A stretch of DNA of 64,000 nucleotides, taken from positions 1,178,001 through 1,242,000 of the forward strand of contig NZ_ARVU01000001.1 of the NCBI RefSeq assembly GCF_000384415.1, written 5' to 3'. The translations under genes and the position numbers were made by a program. Under the pieces are notes generated by a model, which was not told the DNA's origin, made no database searches, and saw only the letters and a list, made by a program, of their open reading frames with translations. Position 1 is the first letter of the stretch; each line of letters begins with the position of its first letter. The DNA comes from Cycloclasticus pugetii PS-1. Lineage in GTDB: Bacteria > Pseudomonadota > Gammaproteobacteria > Methylococcales > Cycloclasticaceae. Shown one piece after another: positions 1-8,155 of the stretch.

Positions 1-536
1 CCAAGTTTTAATGCCTTCGCATTAATGAACCTGTTATTTTCTTCATCATGGCCTGCTATTGCCCAGTAAACTGTATTGTTAACATTATCAAGATGAGGGT
101 CCTGCGCCCAACCATCAACATATAGATTTGAATAACCTTCACCTCTTAACTTATTTGCTTCAGCCGTTCCATCTTGTATTTCTTTGAGCATTTCATCTTT
201 GTCTACATTGTCACTCCAATCATCTTTCGTAAGATAACCGACTTTATTAATTGTATAAATTACTTGTGAGTCAGCTTCAGGTCCTTGAACTCTCAATATT
301 GCAGCATCTGGATTGTAGTTTCTGTGCCCTTGCATAATGAACATATATTCAGCAGCGTCCTTACCTACGACGAGGAAGTCATTTTCTGTTGTTGTTATTT
401 CAGCTTTATTTTTTGAAATTGAATAAACACTTGGTTCTTGCTTCCAATCAAGAGCTCTTAATTGATTTAGATGATCTTCTTCTGATGCTGAAGCCTGCGT
501 GGCAAATATTAATAGAATTATAAAAAGTGCTTTCAT
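1..536 (-). CDS. DUF2167 family membrane-anchored protein, partial (C-terminus beyond the window)
   Basis: The frame opens at an ATG at 536, preceded by GAGGGA, and runs off the left edge, so about 178 residues are visible. Residues 1-17 form a signal peptide ending ATQASA. The family hallmark is a GYSNLYVDGW segment followed about 14 residues later by YWAI, which matches the G-x-x-GW...YWA core of DUF2167 proteins. Members are usually secreted with a C-terminal membrane anchor, which would lie outside this window. No function is known. It lies in the accessory-looking stretch beside a tRNA relic and a K+ channel, so it may have been acquired. The family call rests on motif memory only. Confidence 0.7.
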   Translation of the reverse strand, partial: MKALFIILLIFATQASASEEDHLNQLRALDWKQEPSVYSISKNKAEITTTENDFLVVGKDAAEYMFIMQGHRNYNPDAAILRVQGPEADSQVIYTINKVGYLTKDDWSDNVDKDEMLKEIQDGTAEANKLRGEGYSNLYVDGWAQDPHLDNVNNTVYWAIAGHDEENNRFINAKALKL

Positions 537-901
537 ATCATTCCCTCGGTAGTTTTTAATATTTTCTTGCTAACTTGTTATTAAGGGGAATAAAAATTCC
601 CTGTAATTCTTACTTTTATATGGACAAAAATTCCTAGTAATTCGATATTAAGCATTAAACAGAGAATAGAAGAAGCATTTGTACATCTGTTAATAATACT
701 ACAAAAGATTCACCGGCCTTGAGAATTTAAAAGTAAGTGTCATTAGATCTACCGCAATTCAAAATTTAAAACTAACTTGTTTAAGTCCTCTCTCTTTATA
801 CCCACTGAAAAGAGAGTTATTGCCCTGTGACGCCTATTAAATAATAGGTGACTAATTATCACCTCAACTGCCTCCAGGGCGTCTACATAAGGCAAGTATA
901 A
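537..901. other. Non-coding stretch upstream of the DUF2167 gene
   Basis: AT-rich sequence with no convincing reading frame. It holds the promoter side of the DUF2167 gene. At 828-893 a short stretch with repeated GCGTCTAC-like and AATAATAGGTGACTAATTAT-like segments resembles the flank of the tRNA-Leu terminator at 1760-1800. Confidence 0.4.
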
Positions 902-937
902 AAAAGCCTCAACACCGAGAAACGGTGCTAAGGCTTT
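902..937 (-). terminator. Rho-independent terminator behind the tRNA relic
   Basis: Near-perfect hairpin: arms AGCCTCAACACCG (905-917) and CGGTGCTAAGGCT (923-935), a 5-nt loop, and on the minus strand a T-run (A-run at 898-905 on the plus strand). It lies directly 3' of the tRNA-like relic, in the same arrangement as the terminator behind tRNA-Leu. Confidence 0.75.
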
Positions 938-945
938 GATTTGTA

Positions 946-990
946 TGGTGGCCTACAAGGACTTGAACCTTGCGCAAATGGATTGTGAGT
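946..990 (-). pseudogene. Relic of a tRNA 3' half (putative attachment-site remnant)
   Basis: On the minus strand the sequence shows a CTCACAA anticodon-like loop, a perfect T-arm (CAAGG, TTCAAGT loop, CCTTG) and an acceptor-like TAGGCCACCA end. The 5' half of a tRNA is absent, and the acceptor is one base shorter than normal. The tRNA terminator is still in place. Such 3' halves are commonly left by site-specific integration into a tRNA gene. The loop and TTCAAGT arm resemble tRNA-Ile(CAU), but the identity is uncertain. Confidence 0.6.
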
Positions 991-1108
991 TTTATTGCCT
1001 TTTACTTATGAAATTGCATGTGTTTTAAGTGATATTATTTGGTTTGAATATGACGCAGCAATCATTATAAGGAAATTATATTATGGCAAGGAAAGATAAA
1101 GGTAATAA

Positions 1109-1597
1109 ATGAAATTGAAAGAATTGTTTAGATTAAAAGATCTAGAAAATAGCGGGGTTTTGATCATTTCTATTATTCTGTCATATCTATGTCTGCTATC
1201 AGCAGAGTACATAGGATATTGGGGGATAGGGCTTACAATTATTACTATCCTGTTACCTACAGTCTATTATGTATGGTCTTTTAAGAAGGGTGAGAATTTA
1301 GGTGAAAAATTCACGTTTTATTTCCTCAACTTGATAATAATGATTGCTTATTTTGGTGTATTGTACAAAGCCTTTGGAATCAAATTACCAGATGGAAAAG
1401 AAGCAAATCTTTTTGATGCATTTTATTTTAGTGTAGTGACTTGGACTACATTAGGCTATGGCGAAATTCTTCCATCTAGTACTGAATCCAAAATTTTTGT
1501 AATTGTTGAAGTTATGCTTGGCTATATCTATATGGGAATATTAATTGGTAAGTTGCTCGTACTCTCAAAGCTTGGTGAGGAAAAGAAAAAAGATTAA
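1109..1597 (+). CDS. Potassium channel pore-domain protein (Ion_trans_2 family)
   Basis: A 162-residue membrane protein. Hydrophobic segments lie at about residues 16-35, 38-56 and 68-88, then a re-entrant pore helix at 103-112, the K+ selectivity filter TTLGYGE at 113-119, and a last transmembrane helix at 129-151. The TLGYG filter is diagnostic of K+-selective channels. No cytosolic RCK or cyclic-nucleotide domain follows, so it is a minimal channel. The start is supported by AAAGG about 6 bases upstream. It lies between a tRNA 3' relic and tRNA-Leu, suggesting arrival on an integrated element. Physiological role not inferable. Confidence 0.85.
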   Translation: MKLKELFRLKDLENSGVLIISIILSYLCLLSAEYIGYWGIGLTIITILLPTVYYVWSFKKGENLGEKFTFYFLNLIIMIAYFGVLYKAFGIKLPDGKEANLFDAFYFSVVTWTTLGYGEILPSSTESKIFVIVEVMLGYIYMGILIGKLLVLSKLGEEKKKD

Positions 1598-1793
1598 GTA
1601 AAGATATTTTGTAGGGGCAACCGAGATTTCCATAACGATCTAGATCTTTCTTTATAAGTCATCAAGGTAGTAGCTGGATGACGCCACTTCTTGTATTTTT
1701 TATTTAGATTTGCTTGTTTGATTCCCTGCGGGAAACACTAGTTATTTACCAAATAAACCGTCTACTATGCGTCTACTATTTAGGAAAGGGCAT

Positions 1794-1825
1794 AAAAAAG
1801 CCCCAGTACAATTAAGTTCTGAGGC
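1794..1825 (-). terminator. Terminator of tRNA-Leu
   Basis: On the minus strand, GCCTCAG (1819-1825) pairs with CTGGGGC (1800-1806, one G-U), followed by six T's. It lies 12 bases beyond the CCA end of the tRNA. Confidence 0.65.
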
Positions 1826-1836
1826 CTTGATATAAA

Positions 1837-1924
1837 TGGTGCCTGGGGCCGGAATCGAACCGGCACGACTGTTAAGGTCGCGGGATTTTAAGTCCCGTGT
1901 GTCTACCAATTTCACCACCCAGGC
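1837..1924 (-). tRNA. tRNA-Leu (anticodon UAA)
   Basis: A complete 88-base tRNA with encoded CCA. The acceptor GCCTGGG pairs with CCCAGGC, the anticodon loop is CTTAAAA with anticodon TAA at its centre, there is a long class II variable arm, and the T-arm is GCCGG-TTCGATT-CCGGC. It reads UUA leucine codons. Its 3' end faces the accessory region and is a plausible integration target. Confidence 0.97.
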
Positions 1925-1988
1925 AATCAAATTGAGCGCGAATTTTACCCTATGATGACGATAATGACGAGTGGAAATTATTATAAAT

Positions 1989-2636
1989 TTATAAATTTTT
2001 TAGCAGACCTTCATTAATGGCCAATTTAACAAGTTCGATATCGTTAGAAACGCCTAGTTTTTCGTGTGCTCGATAGCGATGCGTGTTAACTGTTTTGGGG
2101 CTGATCGATAATGAATTGGCAATATCTGCAATTCTATGGCCATCAACAATTTTTGTTACTATTTGTAACTCTCTACTGCTTAACTGGCTAAAAACATTCT
2201 TTTCTGGTTCTTGCCCACTGAAGATTAAGTTGGTTGCCACTGCAGAGGACAGGTAGTTTTTACCTTGGTAAACCGACATAATCGCGCTTGTCATTTCATT
2301 AACCGCGCAGCCTTTATTGATATAACCTTTAGCACCTAACTTTATAGCCTGATGCGGGATAGGGCCATCGTCATACACACTTAGGGCAATAATTTTAGAA
2401 CTGGGTTCGCGCCTTAATATTCGTTTCAAAGCTTCGGCTCCACCTATACCCGGCATATTTAAGTCCATTAGGATAACGTCTGGCTTGAGTTGTTCGGCTA
2501 ATTTAACAGCTTCTTCACCCGATGAGCCAATCGCCACAACTTCTATATCCGGGTCAGATTGCAAGATGTGCTCTATACCGCTTCTAACTAACTCATGATC
2601 GTCAACAAGTAGAACCTTAATACTATTCGAATTCAT
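1989..2636 (-). CDS. LuxR/NarL-family response regulator, GacA/UvrY-like
   Basis: 215 residues. The receiver domain (about 5-120) has acidic pair D12-D13, phosphoacceptor D58 in VILMDLNMPG and the conserved Lys in INKG near 109. A LuxR-type helix-turn-helix (about 150-210) contains SSRELQIV and SISPKTVNTHRYR. Length and the overall pattern match GacA/UvrY, which with BarA/GacS activates CsrA-antagonising small RNAs. No histidine kinase or uvrC lies beside it in this window, so partner and target are inferred from family. It is read toward tRNA-Leu and away from the cobalamin riboswitch. The start codon lies close behind a weak SD. Confidence 0.85.
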   Translation of the reverse strand: MNSNSIKVLLVDDHELVRSGIEHILQSDPDIEVVAIGSSGEEAVKLAEQLKPDVILMDLNMPGIGGAEALKRILRREPSSKIIALSVYDDGPIPHQAIKLGAKGYINKGCAVNEMTSAIMSVYQGKNYLSSAVATNLIFSGQEPEKNVFSQLSSRELQIVTKIVDGHRIADIANSLSISPKTVNTHRYRAHEKLGVSNDIELVKLAINEGLLKNL

Positions 2637-2721
2637 TAGATATTGATTTTCTTCAATTAATTAACCTAGCGCTCATCTTGACTAGCATAGACTAAATCAA
2701 AGATAATGCCCACGCTTTTTG

Positions 2722-2935
2722 GTATTAGGCCTTAGCCTAATTAAAAGGGAAGTTGGTACGATTTAATCAAACCCAACGCTGCCCCCGCAACGGTATATAA
2801 GTAACATGTATCAACAGCCACTGTGTCAAAACATGGGAAGGCGATACATCGGTTAACAGAACATTAGCCACTTATGAGCCCGGAGACCTGCCAAAGGCAA
2901 ACCGGTACGTTGCGGGTGGGCAACTGGGCTGACGT
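2722..2935 (+). promoter_or_regulatory. Cobalamin (AdoCbl) riboswitch
   Basis: The leader of btuB contains the signature elements in order: GTTGGTACG near 2752, CCCCGCAACGG near 2782, GCCACTG at 2817-2823, GGGAAGGCG near 2835, and the B12 box AGCCCGGAGACCTGCC at 2877-2892. This class binds adenosylcobalamin and blocks ribosome access or causes termination, lowering expression of B12 uptake genes when the cofactor is plentiful. The downstream gene is an outer-membrane B12 receptor, which confirms the call. Confidence 0.95.
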
Positions 2936-3020
2936 TGTTTACTCTGTTTCAACTTCATCACATTTCCTCACGTGCGTCTTTTAACTGGCGCGGGGCTGCG
3001 CCTTCTAACGAGGAAATCTC

Positions 3021-4844
3021 ATGAAAAAAACCCTTTTGGCTGCAAGCGTTGCCGCCGTTATACCTTTTACTCCTTCAATTGTATTCGCCAGTGATGATGC
3101 GCTTATTGTGACGGCTACACGTACGGCTCAAACGGCTGATGAAACATTTGCCTCTGTCTCGGTTGTGACCAAAGAAGAGATCGAAAAGTATCAATATAAA
3201 ACGGTTGCAGAGGCTATTTCAGGACTTCCTGGTGTAACGATTGCCAACACAGGTGGTTTAGGCAAGCAAACGTCATTATTTTTACGCGGTACAGAGTCTA
3301 ACCATACCCAGGTTTTATTAAACGGCGTTAAGTTGGCAACGAATGCATTTGGTGCGCCTCAAATTGAGCATATTCCACTTAACCAAATTGAGCGTATTGA
3401 GTTGGTTCGTGGGCCGCAATCAAGCTTATATGGCTCTGGTTCTATTGGTGGAACTATTCAAATTTTCACTAAAAAGGGAAGCGGTGAGCTAACACCTCAT
3501 CTTTCGGTTGGTTTTGGTACGCATGATACGAAAGAAACCACCTTTGGCATTTCTGGTGGAGATGCATCTAACTGGTATAGCTTAAGCGGTGGCTATACAG
3601 AAACAAATGGTTTTAACAGTTGTGATGGTCGTAGCGGCACATTGTTCATTGGTTGTTTCGCTACCGAGCCTGACGACGATGCTTATAGAAACACTAATGC
3701 CTCTATTAGAGCAGGGCACCGCTTTGCAAACTCTGCTGAGCTAGAGTTTTTTAGCTTATACAGTGAGGGGCAAAGTGAATACGATGGTTATTTCAACACA
3801 ACGGACTTTTTGCAACATACCTTTGGTGCTAAGTTGACGGCTGATGTGTCAGATAGATGGACTGTAAAAGCAACCTTAAGCCAAGGCAGAATTGAGGCTG
3901 ATAACGAAGGCGCATTTGCAACCAGTTTTGCTGATAATCAACAGGACCATTTTAGCCTGCAAAATGACTTCCAAATTAATGATGAGCATGTGTTGGTGTT
4001 AGGTTATGACTACGAAGACGACAAAATAAAAGAATCGGGTGGCTTCACAGAAACCAACCGTCATAGCAATGCCGTTTTTGCTCAATTATTAGGTGAATAT
4101 GGTGCGCATTCTTATCAATTAGCCGTTAGAAATGAAGATAATGAGCAGTTTGGTAGCAATACCACGGGTAACATTGCTTGGGGTACGTCGCTTTCTAATA
4201 ATTTACGCTTAAACGCATCGTTTGGAACAGCCTTTGTTGCGCCAGCCCTTGTTGATCTTTATTCTCCATTTGGTGCAAACCCTAGCCTAGATGCCGAGCG
4301 CTCTAAGTCCTTTGAATTAGGTTTAGTGGGCAAACACGCAGATATTACGTGGTCGGCAAGTGCTTACCGTACAAAAATTAAAGACTTGATCGCGCTGGAT
4401 AGTTTATGGGTTCCTCAAAATATCTCCGAGGCGTTGATAAAAGGGCTTGAGCTGCAAGCAGCTACTGATATTGCCGGAATAAATGTCGATGGCCAGTTTT
4501 CTTGGATTGATCCTGAAAATAAAAGCGGCGGTGTGAACGATGGTAATGTGTTGGCTAGACGTGCTGAACAAACCTTTACCTTGAATGCTAATAAAGCATT
4601 TGGTGATTTTAGTCTTGCAAGTAAGGTGTTTGTGTCGGGCCGTCGCTTTGATGATGTTGCAAACAATCGCCGTCTTGCCGGTTTTACCACAGTCGATTTA
4701 GTAGGTGCTTATAAAATAAACAAGGACTTAACAGCACAAGTAAAAGTTGCTAATTTATTTAATGAAGAATATGAAACAGTAGCGGGTTACAACACAGATG
4801 GTGCCAATGTGTTTTTCTCATTGAGCTATCAACCAGCTAATTAG
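3021..4844 (+). CDS. btuB: TonB-dependent vitamin B12 receptor BtuB
   Basis: 607 residues, close to E. coli BtuB (614). The signal peptide (1-23) ends IVFA and is followed at once by a TonB-box-like DALIVTATR (about 26-34). A plug domain follows (about 40-150) with LPGVTIANTGG, LFLRGTESNHTQVLLNGV and IERIELVRGPQSSLYGSG, then a long beta-barrel ending VANLFNEEYETVAGYN and a terminal strand. It imports cobalamin across the outer membrane using TonB energy. A cobalamin riboswitch precedes it and btuFCD lies opposite, so the substrate is well supported. The terminal residue is not the usual Phe; the chain ends four residues after FSLSYQ. Confidence 0.95.
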   Translation: MKKTLLAASVAAVIPFTPSIVFASDDALIVTATRTAQTADETFASVSVVTKEEIEKYQYKTVAEAISGLPGVTIANTGGLGKQTSLFLRGTESNHTQVLLNGVKLATNAFGAPQIEHIPLNQIERIELVRGPQSSLYGSGSIGGTIQIFTKKGSGELTPHLSVGFGTHDTKETTFGISGGDASNWYSLSGGYTETNGFNSCDGRSGTLFIGCFATEPDDDAYRNTNASIRAGHRFANSAELEFFSLYSEGQSEYDGYFNTTDFLQHTFGAKLTADVSDRWTVKATLSQGRIEADNEGAFATSFADNQQDHFSLQNDFQINDEHVLVLGYDYEDDKIKESGGFTETNRHSNAVFAQLLGEYGAHSYQLAVRNEDNEQFGSNTTGNIAWGTSLSNNLRLNASFGTAFVAPALVDLYSPFGANPSLDAERSKSFELGLVGKHADITWSASAYRTKIKDLIALDSLWVPQNISEALIKGLELQAATDIAGINVDGQFSWIDPENKSGGVNDGNVLARRAEQTFTLNANKAFGDFSLASKVFVSGRRFDDVANNRRLAGFTTVDLVGAYKINKDLTAQVKVANLFNEEYETVAGYNTDGANVFFSLSYQPAN

Positions 4845-4870
4845 CATCGTTAGCCGTTTCTAAATGGACT

Positions 4871-4903
4871 AGGGGGAGGGCTTATGCCTTCTCCCTTTTT
4901 TTA
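4871..4903 (+). terminator. Terminator between convergent btuB and btuD
   Basis: A GGGGGAGG arm pairs imperfectly with CCTTCTCCC around a short loop, followed by seven T's. It overlaps the 3' end of btuD and a KOPS-type octamer. Confidence 0.6.
4873..4880 (+). other. KOPS-like octamer GGGGAGGG
   Basis: Matches GGGNAGGG, the FtsK-orienting sequence. It lies on the plus strand left of the dif-like site at 17134, i.e. it points toward dif. Confidence 0.45.
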
Positions 4904-5664
4904 TGCTGCCAAGGTAAAACCCATTGGCTTCCTTGGTGTTCTCCAAAAATCGCATCAACACCATAAACAGCCTGCATGTTCTCAATCGATAGTACATCGT
5001 TGGCGATACCTTCAGATGTTTTTACCCCGTTATTCAGTAAAACAAGATTCTCACAATACCTCATGGCTAAGTGCAGTTCATGTAAAACGATAATGACTGT
5101 TTTTCCTTTTTTTGCCAGCGTCTGCAATAACGCCATAACCTCAATTTGATGCCGTGGGTCGAGCGATACGATCGGCTCATCTGCCAGTAAAATAGGGCTC
5201 TCAGTGGCCAGTGCTCGAGCTAGCATCACTCTCGCTCGCTCACCGCCGGATAGTTCATTCACCGAGCGGCCGATTAGGTGTTCTATATCCACTTCTTTAA
5301 TCGCTTTTTCTACTGCCTGTAAACTCAAACTATCTGCATGATGCCCATCATTATGCGGGTGCCGGCCTAACATAACGACCCGTTCAACGGTTAGCGGCCA
5401 ATGGCATTCGCCGAGTTGGGGCAAATAGGTTATTTCTTTTGCTAATTCAAGCGCTTGCATGGCTTGAATGTCTTTGTCTGCCAAACGTATTACACCCGAT
5501 TCAATGGGCAGTAAACCAGCTAAGGCACGCATCAGCGTCGATTTACCGGCTCCATTAGGGCCAATTAATCCAGTGAGTTTTCCTGCTGGAAACTGAATGC
5601 TAATATTTTTTAATATGCTGTGGCCGGATAAACTAACGGCTATGTTTGATGCCACTAAACTCAT
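4882..5664 (-). CDS. btuD: Cobalamin ABC transporter ATPase BtuD
   Basis: About 260 residues. Walker A GPNGAGKST (about 35-43), Q-loop LPQLGE, signature LSGGERARV, Walker B ILLADEP and the switch His in VLHELHLAM are all present. It energises B12 import through BtuC. An ATG at 5664 overlaps the btuC stop as ATGA, which I prefer over the in-frame ATG nine bases upstream. It is the last gene of a btuF-btuC-btuD operon converging on btuB. FecCD-associated ATPases can also serve haem or siderophores; context makes cobalamin much more likely. Confidence 0.88.
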   Translation of the reverse strand: MSLVASNIAVSLSGHSILKNISIQFPAGKLTGLIGPNGAGKSTLMRALAGLLPIESGVIRLADKDIQAMQALELAKEITYLPQLGECHWPLTVERVVMLGRHPHNDGHHADSLSLQAVEKAIKEVDIEHLIGRSVNELSGGERARVMLARALATESPILLADEPIVSLDPRHQIEVMALLQTLAKKGKTVIIVLHELHLAMRYCENLVLLNNGVKTSEGIANDVLSIENMQAVYGVDAIFGEHQGSQWVLPWQHKKREKA

Positions 5665-6677
5665 GACAGCCACTCTCGTCTGGATTTTAAAATTAAATGT
5701 AAAAAGAAAGGAGCACCTAATAAGGCGGTTAATACGCCAATTTTAAGTTCTTGTTGCGTCGGTATTAAGCGAACAATCATATCGGCTGCTAATAGTAATA
5801 TGGCGCCACCCAGTGCGCTGCATATTAATAGCCGCCCAGGTTGGTAGCCTACATGTGGCCGCAGTAAGTGCGGAATTACCAAGCCTACAAAGCCAATACC
5901 ACCGCTTACCGATACCGCAGAACCAACAGCTAAGGCAACGCCTAAAATAATACGTCGATTAAGCTTTGCTAAGTTAACACCCAAAGATTGGGCGGTGTCT
6001 TCACCCAGTGAGAGCACATCTAAATCGCGCCGTCCTTTTAGCATTAACCACCAACCTAATAGGGTTGGCAGTAGAATCAACCAAACGTGTGTAAAGCTTC
6101 TATCGGCTAAGGAGCCCATTAACCAAAAAAATATTTCAAGAGAAGCATAGGGGTTAGGCGATAAATTGAGCGCTAACGCTGTTAAGGCCGCTGTAAGGCT
6201 ACTAACAGCGACGCCCGCCAATATTAGGGTGAGCATGCTGCTATTTTTACCGGTTAATAAGTACAGAAAAATAACCGCTAATAAAGCACCGGCTATCCCC
6301 CCGAGCGGTAATGCCATTGGGAAAATGGCGCTTAAGCCAAAGTAAAAAACAATCACTGCACCTAAGGCGGCACTACTTGATACGCCGATAACACCGGGTT
6401 CGGCTAATGGGTTTCTAACCATGCCTTGTAAAGCCGCGCCGGATAAACCTAATGACGCGCCAATCAGCACAGCGAGTAGTGTGCGGGGTAAACGAATTTC
6501 TTCAAATACAATAGATTCTAGTGTAGATTCCTTATTAACAATACTTTTTAAGCTATTGATAATACTTATATTTAATTCACCTATTATTAATGAAAATGCC
6601 ATTAACACTAACAGGCCCATTAATAAGATTGCTGTTAAACGGGTTTCGTTATGGTTAGTCATTAAGCGAGTTTGCAT
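5661..6677 (-). CDS. btuC: Cobalamin ABC transporter permease BtuC (FecCD family)
   Basis: 338 residues, very hydrophobic, with about ten transmembrane helices as in the FecCD family. Conserved stretches include RLPRTLLAVLIGASLGLSGAA, NPLAEPGVIGVSSSAALG, and near the C-terminus GFVGLVIPHLLRP with PTQQELKIGVLTALLGAPFF. It forms the channel for B12 across the inner membrane. It starts 7 bases after btuF stops and overlaps btuD by the ATGA tetramer, so the three are one transcription unit. A second in-frame Met five codons in is an alternative start; neither has a strong SD, consistent with coupling. Confidence 0.9.
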   Translation of the reverse strand: MQTRLMTNHNETRLTAILLMGLLVLMAFSLIIGELNISIINSLKSIVNKESTLESIVFEEIRLPRTLLAVLIGASLGLSGAALQGMVRNPLAEPGVIGVSSSAALGAVIVFYFGLSAIFPMALPLGGIAGALLAVIFLYLLTGKNSSMLTLILAGVAVSSLTAALTALALNLSPNPYASLEIFFWLMGSLADRSFTHVWLILLPTLLGWWLMLKGRRDLDVLSLGEDTAQSLGVNLAKLNRRIILGVALAVGSAVSVSGGIGFVGLVIPHLLRPHVGYQPGRLLICSALGGAILLLAADMIVRLIPTQQELKIGVLTALLGAPFFLHLILKSRREWLS

Positions 6678-6684
6678 GGGTGTA

Positions 6685-7530
6685 TTAAAGGGGTTGCGCT
6701 AATAATTGCTGCTGTAGGTAACTCGCTGCAGCGAAACTAGACGGTCCTGCACAACTCCAATATCTATCAGGAATGGTTATTCTTTTTACCTGTTTGAGCG
6801 CTGCATACCGATGGATGGCCTGGTGCTGCAAAATTTGGTGCGCTAAGCTGTTGGTGTTTTTATTGGAGCGTCCTAATAGAAGAATGTCTGGCTTTGATGC
6901 CAGTAGAGATTCTAGCGATAGCGGGGCAACATAATCTAAATTCAACTCCGCAGCAATATTTCTTAGCCCCGCCATTGTTAAAATCTCATTGACGATAGTC
7001 TGCTGGCCTGCGGTAAAGCCGTTGGCATAGTAAACAGCTGCTCGTTGAGACCTTTTATCTTGTGCCCCAATAATGTTAGCTAACTGTTTGTGCATAGCCA
7101 GAACAAGCGCCTCGGCACGAGCAGGTTCACCAATTTGCTGACCTAAAAAGCGCACTTGCTGAAAAATGCCGTCACTGTTAATAGGTAAGCCTAACTTGAT
7201 CACCTTATAACCTAACTCTTCAAGTAGCTGGTTAGTTGGTTGGGCGGTAAATTCACCAGCAACAATTAAGTCTGGCTTAAGTGCCATAATCTCTTCAATA
7301 CGGCTACTATGTTGATGATATTGAGCCGCTTTTTGGTATAAATAAGAGGCTTCTGGGTTCGCTGCTAATGGCGTAATAGCAATTAACCGCTCGGGCGGTA
7401 ATAGTGCCATTAATAGCTGATCGGCACATAGGTTTAGCGAAACAATTCGCTGAGGTTTTGCTAGTACATTAGCGCTGATCAATAAGCTGATAAAAAAGGC
7501 GATAAGTCGCTGTGTTTGTTTCAATTGCAT
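6685..7530 (-). CDS. btuF: Periplasmic cobalamin-binding protein BtuF
   Basis: Starting at the ATG at 7530 the protein has about 281 residues, with a signal peptide ending ISANVLA. The mature part has class III binding-protein features: RIVSLNLCADQLLMAL, LKPDLIVAGEF, IVNEILTMAGL and a C-terminal PDRYWSCAGPSS. An in-frame TTG nine codons upstream exists but would place charged residues before the signal peptide, so ATG is preferred. It delivers B12 to BtuC. It heads a btuFCD operon; the terminator at 7573-7609 separates it from the gene upstream. Confidence 0.88.
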   Translation of the reverse strand: MQLKQTQRLIAFFISLLISANVLAKPQRIVSLNLCADQLLMALLPPERLIAITPLAANPEASYLYQKAAQYHQHSSRIEEIMALKPDLIVAGEFTAQPTNQLLEELGYKVIKLGLPINSDGIFQQVRFLGQQIGEPARAEALVLAMHKQLANIIGAQDKRSQRAAVYYANGFTAGQQTIVNEILTMAGLRNIAAELNLDYVAPLSLESLLASKPDILLLGRSNKNTNSLAHQILQHQAIHRYAALKQVKRITIPDRYWSCAGPSSFAAASYLQQQLLAQPL

Positions 7531-7572
7531 GCCAGTAATTATACGGCTATTTAACAAAAAACAAGGGATATA

Positions 7573-7609
7573 AAAAAGGCTAAACCTGAAGATAAGGTTT
7601 AGCCTTTTT
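7573..7609. terminator. Strong bidirectional-looking terminator
   Basis: Perfect stem AAAAAGGCTAAACCT with AGGTTTAGCCTTTTT around a loop of about 6 bases, with A and T runs at either side. It ends transcription of the MAPEG gene (minus strand) and lies just upstream of btuF. Confidence 0.85.
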
Positions 7610-7637
7610 GTTGACTCACTAAAAAATGTAACCTTTC

Positions 7638-8048
7638 TTATATAATAATCTGCCAGATATAAGAGATTAATAATGCAACTTGAACAACAAAGAAGATACC
7701 GCGAATCAGCACAGCAATAGCTGAAGTAGAAATCAGATGTACGATAGATTGAGCCACTCTAGCATACAGAATGTACATAACGGTTGGTTCCAATAAAGCC
7801 ATTTGACCCGCCAAAGAGGCCGTTAATACGACGGCAGCAAAAACCGGTAGCAGTTCAAGGCTGTTTAAGTGTGCACGGGTTAATCGTTGACCAAAACCCG
7901 GTACATCTGAGCCATCCGGTTTAAAGCCGTTTATAGGAATACCGCGCTTAAGAACAAGGTCACTAACCGCACGAAATGTGGCTATCGATAAAACAAGAAT
8001 TAAGGTCCAAAACGCGAACCCGCCTAAGGCTACAACTGCATTACTCAT
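7638..8048 (-). CDS. MAPEG family integral membrane protein
   Basis: 136 residues with four hydrophobic helices (about 5-28, 65-85, 90-110, 113-135). The segment RLTRAHLNSLELLPVFAAVV (about 55-74) matches the MAPEG family signature R-x-x-RA-x-x-N-x-x-E. Family members include microsomal glutathione transferases and small bacterial proteins of unknown role. AGGAGA precedes the ATG. It is transcribed divergently from the FAH-family gene and ended by the hairpin at 7573-7609. Substrate cannot be inferred. Confidence 0.8.
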   Translation of the reverse strand: MSNAVVALGGFAFWTLILVLSIATFRAVSDLVLKRGIPINGFKPDGSDVPGFGQRLTRAHLNSLELLPVFAAVVLTASLAGQMALLEPTVMYILYARVAQSIVHLISTSAIAVLIRGIFFVVQVALLISYIWQIII

Positions 8049-8155
8049 ATTTATATCTCCTAAATTTATTATTAGTTTGTATCACTGTTCACCAACATAG
8101 TGATTCAGATATAGTATCAGAGTATTTAATTAACCCTTAATGAAAAGGCTCCTCT

